NCBI GenBank assembly: GCA_021773355.1
Contig: JAJFKE010000012.1
Coordinates: 1-64,000 of the forward strand
Length of the DNA: 64,000 nt
Source of the DNA: Gammaproteobacteria bacterium
GTDB lineage: Bacteria > Pseudomonadota > Gammaproteobacteria > Pseudomonadales > Pseudohongiellaceae
Direction: 5' to 3'
Shown here: positions 18,362 to 30,138 of the stretch, one piece after another
How the letters are laid out: each line of letters begins with the position of its first letter
Position numbering within the stretch: position 1 is the stretch's first letter
Position numbers and translations under genes: made by a program
The notes under the pieces: generated by a model
The model's input: the letters and a program-made list of their open reading frames with translations, nothing else
Database searches by the model: none
Told to the model about the DNA's origin: nothing

Positions 18362-18973
18362 ATGGATCTGAATCAAATTATTTCATTCGCTCTGGTTTCA
18401 GCCATTTTTGTCGCAGTGCCAGGACCCAATGTTTTAGTCATTGTATCCACGACTTTAAGCTCGGGTAAGCTGCGTGGTTTGCAAACTGTTTTGGGTACCA
18501 GTATGGCTATGATAATCCAGTTAACAATTGCAGGCCTGGGAACCAGTATTCTACTTTCTACCTTGAGCCAAGGCCTGGTGTGGCTTAAGTGGGCTGGTGT
18601 TGCTTATTTGTTCTTCCTCGGAATTAATTCCTTGCATGCATTTTGCACGCGGAAAAAGTCTGTCCAGCCCTCTGCCGCCACGTCAATACAACGCGGATTC
18701 TGGGTATCGCTCACCAATCCAAAAACCATACTCTTTTTTAGTGCCTTTCTGCCGCAGTTTGCTGAGGTAGATAGCCCATACCTGCCGCAGATCGCCATCC
18801 TTTCCATTTGTTTTTTCGTGGTCGCTATAATTATCGACTCTGGCTATGCCATCATGTCTGCCAGATTGAAATGGCTATTGGCAGCTAGAGATATGGATAG
18901 AATTAGTAATGGTGTAAGTGGCACCTTTTATATTGGTGCTGGCGGCCTGCTCGCCAGCACCAATAAACTGTAA
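18362..18973 (+). CDS. LysE/RhtB-family amino-acid exporter
   Basis: 203 residues with about six hydrophobic helices. The family signature is present near the N-terminus (FVAVPGPNVLVIVSTTLSSG) and again at VSLTNPKTILFFSAFLPQF. Members export amino acids or homoserine lactones; the substrate cannot be read from sequence. An AGAGG ribosome-binding site precedes the ATG. It converges on nhaD with a 9-bp gap. A second LysE paralogue is at 22349. Confidence 0.9.
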   Translation: MDLNQIISFALVSAIFVAVPGPNVLVIVSTTLSSGKLRGLQTVLGTSMAMIIQLTIAGLGTSILLSTLSQGLVWLKWAGVAYLFFLGINSLHAFCTRKKSVQPSAATSIQRGFWVSLTNPKTILFFSAFLPQFAEVDSPYLPQIAILSICFFVVAIIIDSGYAIMSARLKWLLAARDMDRISNGVSGTFYIGAGGLLASTNKL

Positions 18974-18982
18974 GCATTGCAT

Positions 18983-20482
18983 CTATGAAGTGAAAGCGGC
19001 GCCGTTTACAAAGAAGTGCACTGCAATGCTTGCGAAGTAACCTAACATGATGGCCCAGGACCATTTGAGATGAGAAAAGAAAGTGTACACTCCGCGCGCC
19101 TGACCCATTACTGCGACACCTGCCGCCGAGCCAATCGACAACATGGATCCACCAACTCCGGCGGTGAGAGTTACTAGCAGCCACTGTCCTCTGTCCATAT
19201 CCGGGCTCATTTCCAGAACAGCGAACATGACGGGTATATTATCCACTAAGGCCGATGCAAAACCGACGATTATATTGGCCGTAGTTGCACCAAGATCGAC
19301 ATACATAAATTCTGATACCAGCGCCAGGTAACCAAACGCTCCCAAGCCACCTACGCAAAGAATTATGCCGTAGAAGAATATCAAAGTGTCCCACTCCGCC
19401 CGCTGTAGGTTCTTGTAGATATCATAGGGTTGACCATCCTTAGGAGGAGCATCAGCTTCCATGGAACTTTGAAACATTGCCCCGTCTGCACTAACCAGAG
19501 AATTTGCAGATTCAGATTCCATATAGGAAGAGTCGCGAAGTTGTAGATAGTAGCCAAATAACTTAAGCAGTCCCAGACCTGTCATCATTCCGAGCACTGG
19601 TGGCAAGTAGAGAAAATTGTGAAATGAAACCGCCATGGCTATTGTCAGAATAAAAAGTCCGACCACTACCCAGGCTCCAAATTTCACCTGAGCCTTCTCA
19701 TGTATAGCATCTGGCTTTTCGTCGGCGATGGCAAGACTCATAATGCCTGCTGTTACTAACCAATTAACTAGCGATGGAAAAAAGAGTACAAAAAATCCCT
19801 GAAATTCAATAATACCGGACTGCCAAACCATCAGGGTTGTAATATCGCCAAAGGGGCTAAATGCACCACCTGAGTTTGCAGCCACAACCACATTGACACA
19901 GGCGATTGATACAAATTTTATATTTGTACCACCCACTGCCGTCACTACCGCAGCCATCAACAATGCTGTCGTTAGATTGTCCGCTATGGGCGACATGAAA
20001 AATGCTATCAACCCGGTTATCCAGAAAATCTGCCTCAAGGTATATCCCTGGGACACCAACTTAACTCTGAGTAGATTAAAAATACCTCTCTCTTCCATGG
20101 TATTAATGAAGGTCATAGCTGCCAGCAAAAACAAGAACAGCTCGACAAATTCCAGCAAATTATGACGTACCAGCACTTCTGCAGTATGGGTGTCGCCCTG
20201 TTGAATGTAAGCGATGGCTACCAGAATCCAGATCACACCTGCAGCAACAACGGCAGGCTTAGACTTTTTTAGGTGAATATTTTCTTCCAAAATAATTAAT
20301 GCGTAGGCTGCTATGAAAATTAGAATAGCCAGATAGCCTAGCCGGCTTGAAGTTAGATCAAGATTGCTAGCAGAATCGGCAGAAGCAGCAAATACCATTA
20401 CTGGAATCAGGCTTAGTATCAAAAACACAGTGATTGGTGAAGTAATTAGATTTCTTTTCAATATTGAAGAATTGGTGAGCAT
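18983..20482 (-). CDS. nhaD: Na+/H+ antiporter NhaD
   Basis: 499 residues from the ATG at 20482; an in-frame GTG lies 9 bp upstream. There are about twelve to thirteen hydrophobic helices. Motifs fitting NhaD include PIADNLTTALLMAAVVTAVGG, VNVVVAANSGGAFSPFGDITTLM and LVDNIPVMFAVLEMSPDMDRGQWLLVTLTAGVGGSMLSIGSAAG. It exchanges cytoplasmic Na+ or Li+ for protons at the inner membrane. This antiporter type is common in marine and haloalkaliphilic gammaproteobacteria. It stands alone, with about 200 bp of AT-rich upstream DNA. Confidence 0.92.
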   Translation of the reverse strand: MLTNSSILKRNLITSPITVFLILSLIPVMVFAASADSASNLDLTSSRLGYLAILIFIAAYALIILEENIHLKKSKPAVVAAGVIWILVAIAYIQQGDTHTAEVLVRHNLLEFVELFLFLLAAMTFINTMEERGIFNLLRVKLVSQGYTLRQIFWITGLIAFFMSPIADNLTTALLMAAVVTAVGGTNIKFVSIACVNVVVAANSGGAFSPFGDITTLMVWQSGIIEFQGFFVLFFPSLVNWLVTAGIMSLAIADEKPDAIHEKAQVKFGAWVVVGLFILTIAMAVSFHNFLYLPPVLGMMTGLGLLKLFGYYLQLRDSSYMESESANSLVSADGAMFQSSMEADAPPKDGQPYDIYKNLQRAEWDTLIFFYGIILCVGGLGAFGYLALVSEFMYVDLGATTANIIVGFASALVDNIPVMFAVLEMSPDMDRGQWLLVTLTAGVGGSMLSIGSAAGVAVMGQARGVYTFFSHLKWSWAIMLGYFASIAVHFFVNGAAFTS

Positions 20483-20695
20483 TAAGAGCACATTCCTATC
20501 AGGGGAAGATTAGTTTGTAAATATTATTGCGACGAGCGCGCAAATGTTTGAGCAATCAGAAAATTACGGAATAGAGGTGTAGAATAAAGTGGAATTGTTC
20601 TGGCTGTTTTGAGAATTATTGTTAAACATAATTAATTTTATACGCAAGCTAGTTCAGTTTGGATCAATTTCGAATCTTGTAAAAATCTACTGCAA

Positions 20696-21076
20696 TTATA
20701 CTTGCACAAGCTGTATCCAGTTTCCACAACTATCATCAAAAACAGCTATAGACACATCTCCAATTTTCGCAGGCAAGTCCTTGAAAACAACGCCCTTGGC
20801 TACTAATTCCTGGCACTCTTGTTGAATATCCACACTGTGAAACACAGTAGCTGGAATGCTATCCTCGTAGATCGCCTGTTGATAGGCGCGGGCGGCGGGG
20901 TGGGTATTGGGTTCCAATAATAATTCAGTCTGCCCGGAGCCTGCAGATGATACGGTCAACCAGCGATACTCACCCAGGTCGATGTCGCTTACTTTTTCGA
21001 AACCTAAAATATCAGTATAAAATGTGAGGGCTTTGGCCTGATCTTCAACAAAGATACTAGCTGTTTTTACATCCAT
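20696..21076 (-). CDS. VOC/glyoxalase-like metal-dependent protein
   Basis: 126 residues of the vicinal-oxygen-chelate fold: paired beta-alpha-beta modules with VKTASIFVEDQAKALTFYTDILGFEKVSDIDLGEYRWLTV and IQQECQELVAKGVVFKDLPAKIGDVSIAVFDDSCGNWIQLVQ. The GNWIQL ending is typical of this superfamily. It could be a glyoxalase, dioxygenase or resistance protein; the substrate is unknown. An AGGAG ribosome-binding site lies 7 bp before the ATG. Confidence 0.83.
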   Translation of the reverse strand: MDVKTASIFVEDQAKALTFYTDILGFEKVSDIDLGEYRWLTVSSAGSGQTELLLEPNTHPAARAYQQAIYEDSIPATVFHSVDIQQECQELVAKGVVFKDLPAKIGDVSIAVFDDSCGNWIQLVQV

Positions 21077-21193
21077 GGAGACGCTCCTTCAACTTCATCG
21101 CCTGTAAGACATTGACACACTTTACATTTGAATTGCAAAAACCCCTAGTTTATTCTTGTATCTCCCCCTATCGAGCAACGAGAGTTCTAGAAG

Positions 21194-22255
21194 ATGACTA
21201 ATAACAACATAAAATCCGTATTCATCGCACTGGCGATAGCTCCAGCCTTGGCTTTTGCCCAGGCTGATATGCCCCCAACGAATGATTTGCCTAACCCTTA
21301 TATCACTCAGTCTGGCTATTTTAAGATGCCTGCTGGTCGTAACTGGGGCTCTTCCAGCACCGTCGATATCGACCTCGACGGCGAGAGCGTTTGGGTAGCA
21401 GAGCGTTGCGGCGGCAATATCAATGCCTGTGTGCAGAGCCCCGATACTAACTTGGTCATGTTGTTCGATAAGGACGGCAACATGGTACGCAGCTTCGGAG
21501 CCGGTTATATCACCTGGCCCCACGGCATTCATGTCGATTCTGAAGGCAATGTTTGGATAGCCGATGGCCGCGATAACCAGGGCGGTGATAATCCTCCCGA
21601 TAATGCCTATGGTCACCAGGTACACAAATTCAGCCCCACCGGTGTGCACCTGATGGCACTGGGAAACAAGGGCGGCGGTCGCGATGATGAGTATTTCTAC
21701 ACGCCTAATGACGTACACGTAGCAGCAGACGGTTCCATCTTCGTCGGCGAAGGGCACTCCAGTGCTGAAGGCACTCCCAACCGCGTACTTAAGTTCGATG
21801 CCGATGGAAACTTTCTCTTCTCATTCGGTGAGTGGGGTGAAGAACCGGGTAATTTCCGCCAGCCTCATAGCCTGGCCATGGATTCCAAGGGTCGGCTGTT
21901 CGTTGCAGACCGTGGCAACAACCGTATTCAGATCTTCGACCAGGAAGGAAATTTGCTCGATGTGTGGCATCAGTTCAGCCGCCTAAGTGGCATCTACATC
22001 GACAAGAATGATGTCCTGTATGGCGCAGATTCAGAATCGGGTTCCGTGAACCCCGACCACGGCGCCTGGCTCCGCGGCATCCGCGTTGGCAGCGCCATTA
22101 CCGGCGAGGTGGAGTTTCTGATTGAAGACCCGCAACCTGATTGCCGTGGTACCTGCACCGCAGAAGGTGTGGTCGCCGATGCTCACGGCAATATTTTCGG
22201 CGCCGAGGTTGGGCCAGTTGGTGGGATCAAGCGTTACGTTCGACCCATCAAGTAG
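21194..22255 (+). CDS. NHL-repeat beta-propeller protein, exported
   Basis: 353 residues. A signal peptide (1-23, ending AFAQ) is followed by six-bladed NHL-type repeats (WPHGIHVDSEGNVWIADGRDNQ, TPNDVHVAADGSIFVGEGHSS, QPHSLAMDSKGRLFVADRGNNRIQIFDQEGNLLDVW and others). The best-known relatives are the peptidyl-alpha-hydroxyglycine amidating lyases, but many bacterial members are only structural propellers, so activity is uncertain. It probably acts in the periplasm. A strong terminator follows. Confidence 0.82.
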   Translation: MTNNNIKSVFIALAIAPALAFAQADMPPTNDLPNPYITQSGYFKMPAGRNWGSSSTVDIDLDGESVWVAERCGGNINACVQSPDTNLVMLFDKDGNMVRSFGAGYITWPHGIHVDSEGNVWIADGRDNQGGDNPPDNAYGHQVHKFSPTGVHLMALGNKGGGRDDEYFYTPNDVHVAADGSIFVGEGHSSAEGTPNRVLKFDADGNFLFSFGEWGEEPGNFRQPHSLAMDSKGRLFVADRGNNRIQIFDQEGNLLDVWHQFSRLSGIYIDKNDVLYGADSESGSVNPDHGAWLRGIRVGSAITGEVEFLIEDPQPDCRGTCTAEGVVADAHGNIFGAEVGPVGGIKRYVRPIK

Positions 22256-22270
22256 AACCATGACTTAGAC

Positions 22271-22297
22271 AAGCCCACCGAATGGTGGGCTTTTTTA
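22271..22297 (+). terminator. Rho-independent terminator
   Basis: The perfect stem AAGCCCACC / GGTGGGCTT with an AAT-type loop is followed by a T6 run (22291-22296). It lies 16 bp downstream of the NHL-propeller gene. Confidence 0.92.
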
Positions 22298-22348
22298 TGC
22301 ACATAAGAAATACGTCATACTCCACTCGAGGTGCATACCGGAGAAAAT

Positions 22349-22993
22349 ATGCCAGCGCTTAGCGATCTGCTTTTTTTTACTGCTGCTGCCTTTATCATGA
22401 ATCTTTCACCGGGCCCCTCAAACTTCTATGTGATGGCTAGAACCATTGCACAAGGAGCATCAGCTGGATTGGCCGCCGTTGCCGGACTAACAACAGGAAG
22501 TTTGATACATGTAATTGCCGCTGTTTTGGGATTATCCGCCCTGTTTAGCTATTCTCCGACTGCCTATACCTTATTGAAAATAATAGGTGCCGCCTATCTG
22601 ATTTATCTAGGTTTGGGTTATTTTGGATTACGAATTTTTGGTAGCCGGAAAACCGCAGAATCGAGATCCAAAATTGCTGAACTAAACCTAACAAAGATAT
22701 TCAGAGAAAGTATTCTAATAGAAGTGAGTAATCCGAAAACCGCACTATTCTATTTGGCCCTACTTCCACAGTTTGTGGCACCCGAAGCCGGGCCCGCTGC
22801 ACCACAGTTCTTGGTCTTGGGTCTGATAGTTACCGTCTCAGCTATCCCCTGCGATTTATTCATTACATTTTTTGCAGATAAAGCATCTGCTTGGATTAAG
22901 GGCAACGATACAGCAAGAGGAAAACTAGAGAAAATATCTGGATCAATCTTAATCACCCTCGGCGCATATGTTCTTCTGGCCGAAGGTGACTAA
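22349..22993 (+). CDS. LysE/RhtB-family exporter (second copy)
   Basis: 214 residues from the ATG at 22349, with CGGAG at 22339-22343; an upstream GTG would add six residues. The family signature is NLSPGPSNFYVMARTIAQGASAGLAAVAGL and EVSNPKTALFYLALLPQF, with about six helices. It is clearly diverged from the LysE protein at 18362, so the two are not a recent duplication. A MITE copy begins 20 bp after its stop. Confidence 0.9.
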   Translation: MPALSDLLFFTAAAFIMNLSPGPSNFYVMARTIAQGASAGLAAVAGLTTGSLIHVIAAVLGLSALFSYSPTAYTLLKIIGAAYLIYLGLGYFGLRIFGSRKTAESRSKIAELNLTKIFRESILIEVSNPKTALFYLALLPQFVAPEAGPAAPQFLVLGLIVTVSAIPCDLFITFFADKASAWIKGNDTARGKLEKISGSILITLGAYVLLAEGD

Positions 22994-23013
22994 CTAGCAA
23001 CGAGAAAAGTCTA

Positions 23014-23174
23014 GGGACCCTCTGATTAACTCCAAAAGCCCCGAAGGGCGCGGCCTGAAACGCCCATCTTCGTCGTTGCCGTTCTTGCTAAGGGAGTGAC
23101 CATTAGCGGCAAACGGCGTCTAGAATCTGAACGCTTCAGGTCACGCAGAGGTGTTGGAGTTAATCAGGGGGTCC

Positions 23175-23175
<1 letters not shown>
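23014..23175 (-). mobile_element. MITE family A, copy 1
   Basis: 162-bp non-coding element. Imperfect terminal inverted repeats begin GGGACCC(T/C)CTGATTAACTCC and it is flanked on both sides by TA (23012-23013 and 23176-23177), as expected for a TA target duplication. The core (roughly 23050-23150) is about 90 percent alike in the other two copies at 47130 and 53517. The right end touches icd: the icd TAG stop codon is made from the flanking TA plus the first G of the element. Confidence 0.85.
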
Positions 23176-25730
<2,555 letters not shown>

Positions 25731-26237
25731 ATGATACTAGCTACAAGCGTTTCAGATTTTACGATTCGATCAACAAGCGCCGATGATTGCGCGTTGATTC
25801 TAAGTTTCATTCAGGAACTGGCAGACTTTGAGAAATTAAGCCACGAAGTTGTAGCCAGTGCTGAAACATTGAAGGAATCACTATTCGGCGAACATCATTA
25901 CGCCGAGGTCATGATTGGAGAATATCAGGGAATTGCAGTCTGCTACTCATTATTTTTTCACAATTTCTCAACTTTCACCGGCAGGCCCGGAATTTACCTT
26001 GAAGATATCTACGTAAAGCCGGACATGCGTGGCAAGGGCTTCGGTAAACTTATGCTGGCCTATATCGCAAAGCTCGCGGTTGAACGCAGATGCACCCGAG
26101 TCGAATGGTCCGTGTTGGACTGGAACGAGCCAGCTATTCAATTCTATCGTTCCATTGGTGCTACTCCTATGGATGGTTGGACGGTGCAGCGATTAGACGG
26201 CTCGGAATTGACAGAATTCGCCGAACAATTTGAATAA
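25731..26237 (+). CDS. GNAT acetyltransferase, diamine/SAT-like
   Basis: 168 residues. The GNAT core is clear: IRSTSADDCALILSFIQELADFEKL, then the acetyl-CoA motif EDIYVKPDMRGKGFGKLMLAYIA (R/Q-x-x-G-x-G/A as RGKGFG) and the C-terminal WSVLDWNEPAIQFYRSIGATPMDGW. This arrangement resembles the spermidine/diamine N-acetyltransferase group. The acceptor is unconfirmed; it is cytoplasmic. It is followed 73 bp later by the dat gene with its own promoter. Confidence 0.87.
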   Translation: MILATSVSDFTIRSTSADDCALILSFIQELADFEKLSHEVVASAETLKESLFGEHHYAEVMIGEYQGIAVCYSLFFHNFSTFTGRPGIYLEDIYVKPDMRGKGFGKLMLAYIAKLAVERRCTRVEWSVLDWNEPAIQFYRSIGATPMDGWTVQRLDGSELTEFAEQFE

Positions 26238-26285
26238 CTTGAATCCCTGCAATTAGGCGTTACGACTAAATATATTTGGGACAAT

Positions 26286-26294
26286 TGGTATAAT
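26286..26294 (+). promoter_or_regulatory. Extended -10 promoter for dat
   Basis: TGGTATAAT matches the extended -10 consensus, with perfect TATAAT at 26289-26294. No good -35 is visible, as is usual for this class. The expected start point leaves a very short leader before the TTG start at 26311, preceded by GAGGTG. Confidence 0.6.
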
Positions 26295-26310
26295 AAGAAC
26301 GAGGTGTAAG

Positions 26311-27171
26311 TTGAGTAGAACTGTCTATGTAAACGGTGAATACGTGAGAGAAGAAGATGCGAAGATCTCTATTTTCGATCGCGGCTTCATTTTTGGCGAT
26401 GGCATTTATGAAGTAGTGCCCGTAATCAATGGCAAACTGGTTGATCAAGATTATTTTCTCGAGCGCCTTGATCGGTCGTTAACAGAATTAAGTATTGCAT
26501 GGCCTTGTTCCAGGCAAGAATACCTGAATGTTTTGAAACAACTCATTAGGCGCAATGATTTGCAGGAAGGCATTGTCTATTCACAGGTTACTCGTGGTAT
26601 TGCGGATAGAGATTTTATCTTCCCGGAAAATACGCCGCCCTCGTTTGTCGCTTTCACTTCCGTGATGGAATTACTAGACAACCCAGCAGCAGAAACCGGA
26701 ATTTCAGTAAGCTCAAGCGAGGACATTCGTTGGAAGCGGCGAGACATAAAGTCTGTCAACCTTCTCGCACAGTGTCTTGCCAAGCAAGATGCTCATTCCA
26801 AAGGCGCAAGTGAGGGATGGATGGTGGAAGACGGTTTTGTCACCGAAGGTGTTTCTTCAAGTGCCTATATCGTCAAGGATGGCAAGATTATTACCCGGCC
26901 ACTATCTAATCTAATTCTTCCTGGAATACGCCGACGCACTCTATTCGAAATCGCCGAGCGTGAAAGCATCGAGGTCGAACAACGGCTTTTTACCTTGGAG
27001 GAAGCTGTAAACGCCGATGAAGCGTTTATCAGTAGCGCCACCACCATCACCTTGGCTGTTGTATGCATAGACGATCAAATTATTGCCGATGGCAAGCCAG
27101 GCGAAATTACTTTAAAACTTAGAGAACTGTACAAGAAAAGATTAGTAGAGGAAGCAAATTCTGCAGATTAA
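26311..27171 (+). CDS. dat: D-amino acid transaminase (class IV PLP)
   Basis: 286 residues from a TTG start with GAGGTG upstream. Fold-type IV features are VNGEYVREEDAKISIFDRGFIFGDGIYEV, the PLP lysine in RRDIKSVNLLAQCLAKQ, EGWMVEDGFVTEGVSSSAYIV and ATTITLAVVCIDD. The DIKS context is typical of D-alanine/D-amino acid transaminases rather than branched-chain enzymes. It would make or recycle D-glutamate or D-alanine for the cell wall. It converges on epmA with a 23-bp gap. Confidence 0.87.
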   Translation: MSRTVYVNGEYVREEDAKISIFDRGFIFGDGIYEVVPVINGKLVDQDYFLERLDRSLTELSIAWPCSRQEYLNVLKQLIRRNDLQEGIVYSQVTRGIADRDFIFPENTPPSFVAFTSVMELLDNPAAETGISVSSSEDIRWKRRDIKSVNLLAQCLAKQDAHSKGASEGWMVEDGFVTEGVSSSAYIVKDGKIITRPLSNLILPGIRRRTLFEIAERESIEVEQRLFTLEEAVNADEAFISSATTITLAVVCIDDQIIADGKPGEITLKLRELYKKRLVEEANSAD

Positions 27172-27194
27172 CAAGGACGTTGATTAACCACGGC

Positions 27195-28163
27195 TTAGAC
27201 ACGATCGCTGTTGAAACTCACGACCTCTTCAATATTTTTTGCGCCCACGAGCAACATTATTAATCGGTCAATTCCCACTGCCACACCAGAGCAGCTAGGC
27301 AATCCGCTTTCAAGTGCGGCTATCAAGTTTTCATCCGGCGCATACTCGACACGACCTTGCTCTCGCCGCTTTAAGTTGTCTGATTCGAACCGTGAGCTTT
27401 GTTCTGCCGCATCATCCAGCTCGAAATAACCATTCGCCAATTCCATGCCAGCGCCAAATAACTCGAATCGTTTAGCCACAAGTATTCCCTGTTCATCCTC
27501 TGCCAAGGCTGACAATGCAGCCTGCTCTGCCGGGTAATCATAAATAAAACAGAACTCGGGTAACTTCGGCTCAATTCGATTTGCCAATAATAGCTGCAAA
27601 TAATCGGTTTTACTGAGATCTTCACTATTCAAATCGATCACCGATTGCGCTAGCTGCCTCAACTCATCCCAAGTGATGTCATGGGGGTCTAACTGTAAAT
27701 GTTGCTGGAAGATGTCTCTGTAAGAAAAACGAGGTATATCACCACAGGCAAGCACAGTTTGCAGCAAGGCTTCCAACTCGGCCATAAGCTGATCCATCGA
27801 GTACGACACCCTATACCATTCCAACAGGGTAAATTCCGAATTATGCCTGGTGCCGACCTCCTCCTGTCTAAAGGCTTTACAAATTTGAAAAATAGAACCA
27901 CTGCCACTGGCTAGCAAGCGTTTCATAAAAAATTCGGGCGATGTTTGCAGGTAATGAACTACTCTAGAATTTCCAGATCGGATTTCTGCGGGGATAGATT
28001 CGATATACAAATCTGATACGGTAGAGCGTGAGAGAATTGGTGTTTCTACTTCAAGAATATTCCGTTGGCTAAAAAACTCTCTTATCTTTTTCAGTACTCT
28101 CGCCCGGGCCTGCAAATTTTGTAGAGGTGCACCTGGTTTCCAATCAACCATGAAATCATCCAT
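27195..28163 (-). CDS. epmA: EF-P lysine lysyltransferase EpmA (GenX/PoxA)
   Basis: 322 residues, the size of a stand-alone class II LysRS catalytic core without anticodon-binding domain. Motif 2 is FQICKAFRQEEVGTRHNSEFTLLEWYRV, motif 3 ends PSCSGVAVGIDRLIMLLVG, and FFSQRNILEVETPILSRSTVSD lies at the N-terminus. It attaches (R)-beta-lysine to Lys34 of EF-P. It is transcribed with efp (75 bp upstream); epmB is divergent from efp, so all three pathway genes are together. Confidence 0.95.
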   Translation of the reverse strand: MDDFMVDWKPGAPLQNLQARARVLKKIREFFSQRNILEVETPILSRSTVSDLYIESIPAEIRSGNSRVVHYLQTSPEFFMKRLLASGSGSIFQICKAFRQEEVGTRHNSEFTLLEWYRVSYSMDQLMAELEALLQTVLACGDIPRFSYRDIFQQHLQLDPHDITWDELRQLAQSVIDLNSEDLSKTDYLQLLLANRIEPKLPEFCFIYDYPAEQAALSALAEDEQGILVAKRFELFGAGMELANGYFELDDAAEQSSRFESDNLKRREQGRVEYAPDENLIAALESGLPSCSGVAVGIDRLIMLLVGAKNIEEVVSFNSDRV

Positions 28164-28237
28164 TCAACGCCTACAAACTACTACGTGAAATACTTGGTTA
28201 AGTTATGAGAACGAATTGTAGTAAGCCTAACAATATA

Positions 28238-28810
28238 CTACTTGCCCACTCGGTTTTGGTACTCGGATGTACGTGTATCGACTCTAAGGACATCGCCAAT
28301 ATTTACAAACAGAGGAACTTTCACCACAGCGCCAGAACTCAGCGTTGCTGGTTTGGTACCGCCTTGCGCCGTGTCGCCTTTCAGACCTGGGTCGGTGTCG
28401 GTAACTTCCAATTCCACAAAATTTGGAGGTGTAACAGAGATTGGAGCATCGTTCCACAACACCACAGTATAATTTTCTTGTTCCTTAAGCCAAATCTTAC
28501 TGTCAGCAATGGCATTTTTATCGGCAGCAACTTGTTCGTAGCTGTCGTCGGTTTTCATGAAATGCCAAAACTCTCCATCCTCGTACAGATATTCCATCTC
28601 TATCTCCATGACGTCAGCCGCATCCACGGATTCTCCAGATTTATAGGTACGCTCCCAAACTCTGCCGTTAATTAAATTGCGCAGTTTAACGCGATTAAAT
28701 GCCTGCCCTTTGCCCGGCTTAACCATTTCATTTTCTATGATCGAACAAGGTTCTGCGTCTATAAGAACTTTAAGGCCAGATTTAAATTCACTTGTGGAGT
28801 ATGTCGCCAT
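28238..28810 (-). CDS. efp: Elongation factor P
   Basis: 190 residues, three beta-barrel domains. The modification loop [17 protein letters not shown] carries Lys34, the residue modified by EpmA and EpmB. The C-terminus [18 protein letters not shown] is typical. EF-P relieves ribosome stalling at polyproline sequences. A GAGGG ribosome-binding site precedes the ATG. It heads the efp-epmA pair and is divergent from epmB across about 250 bp. Confidence 0.97.
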   Translation of the reverse strand: MATYSTSEFKSGLKVLIDAEPCSIIENEMVKPGKGQAFNRVKLRNLINGRVWERTYKSGESVDAADVMEIEMEYLYEDGEFWHFMKTDDSYEQVAADKNAIADSKIWLKEQENYTVVLWNDAPISVTPPNFVELEVTDTDPGLKGDTAQGGTKPATLSSGAVVKVPLFVNIGDVLRVDTRTSEYQNRVGK

Positions 28811-29061
28811 TTTTCCCTCTTACGATTTTTTCCGTAGCAATCTCTAGTGAGAGCTTCGTTTTTATATCTATTTTTCCGACGGCTTGCTTGCATGCAACAA
28901 AAATACGTTTGCCGACAAACAACCTGGTTCAATTTCTGGCATCGAGGCCAGTGCAGTTTCAGAATTGGTCGAAGGCCCTACTGAATTGTTGCTATGATAT
29001 AACAACTGATACTAGCAAGTGCATGAGCGCAGTCAAATTCCAAATAATTTCAGGACAAGTA

Positions 29062-30078
29062 ATGGCAAATCCGGTTGTATCAATAATTCAATCAAACTTA
29101 CCTGAAAAATGGCAAGAGATATTATCCGATCTGATAACAGATCCAAAGGAATTACTGCAAATACTGCAGTTGGACCCGGATACTCGCCCCTATAGTCTTG
29201 CAGCACTAAAACAATTTCCATTGAAAGCGCCGAGGCCCTATGTAGACCGGATAGCGAAAGCTAACTGGGATGATCCCTTGCTTAGACAGATATGGCCTGC
29301 CGTAGAAGAAGAAAACAACCTCCAGGGTTTTACCAGCAACCCGCTGGAGGAGGATCTTTTTAACCCGGTCCCGGGACTGCTTCACAAATATCAGGGTAGG
29401 GTTCTGCTAACTGCTGCGCCCCACTGCGCAATTCATTGCCGCTACTGTTTTCGCCGTCATTTCGATTATCAGACTAATTCGCCCAGCCGAGCGCAATGGG
29501 ATGCCGCATTCGCTTATATAGGCAGCGACCCTGGTATAGAGGAGGTTATCTTAAGTGGTGGCGACCCTCTGGCAATTTCCGATCGGCAATTTTCCTGGCT
29601 TTTGGGGCAGCTTGCACAAATTCCGCAGCTGACCACCGTTAGAATTCATAGCCGTTTACCCATTGTGATACCGCAGCGTATAACTACAGAGCTACTACGC
29701 TGTTTGGCGGAAACTCGGCTGAAAGTGGTAATGGTGGTGCATTGCAATCACAGCCAGGAGCTGGACCGGGTGGTAACCCATAGTTTTAGCATGTTGACCG
29801 AACATGGGGTCAAGTTATTCAATCAATCAGTGATTTTAAAGGATGTTAATAATAGTGCGCAGGATCTAATCCAGCTTAGCAAAGCGCTTTTTGCACACGA
29901 TGTACTACCCTATTACTTACATATGCCTGATCAAGTAGCAGGTACAGGACACTTCTATGTGAAAGACAGGGAAGCAAGGCAATTGATGAAGGCTATGCAC
30001 GCAGCTTTGCCCGGCTATCTGGTTCCCCATCTAGTTAGAGAAATCCCAGGGGAGCTGGGCAAAACCAGACTTGCTTGA
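29062..30078 (+). CDS. epmB: EF-P beta-lysylation protein EpmB (lysine 2,3-aminomutase-like)
   Basis: 338 residues from the ATG at 29062 (AGGA at 29052-29055, 6-bp spacing); longer in-frame starts add a non-conserved leader. The radical-SAM cluster is HCAIHCRYCFRRHF (CxxxCxxC), followed by EEVILSGGDPLAISDRQF and RIHSRLPIVIPQRI, all typical of the KamA/EpmB family. It converts lysine to (R)-beta-lysine for EF-P modification. The next gene begins 60 bp downstream. Confidence 0.95.
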   Translation: MANPVVSIIQSNLPEKWQEILSDLITDPKELLQILQLDPDTRPYSLAALKQFPLKAPRPYVDRIAKANWDDPLLRQIWPAVEEENNLQGFTSNPLEEDLFNPVPGLLHKYQGRVLLTAAPHCAIHCRYCFRRHFDYQTNSPSRAQWDAAFAYIGSDPGIEEVILSGGDPLAISDRQFSWLLGQLAQIPQLTTVRIHSRLPIVIPQRITTELLRCLAETRLKVVMVVHCNHSQELDRVVTHSFSMLTEHGVKLFNQSVILKDVNNSAQDLIQLSKALFAHDVLPYYLHMPDQVAGTGHFYVKDREARQLMKAMHAALPGYLVPHLVREIPGELGKTRLA

Positions 30079-30138
30079 GAGCCAATATCACTAAGTGATG
30101 TCCTTGTGCCAAGTGCATCAGTCAAACTGAGCTATAAA

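Noticed and set aside
21122..21757. 211-residue ORF antisense to the NHL-propeller gene
   Set aside because: The propeller reading has a signal peptide and repeats; the antisense frame is open only because of codon bias.
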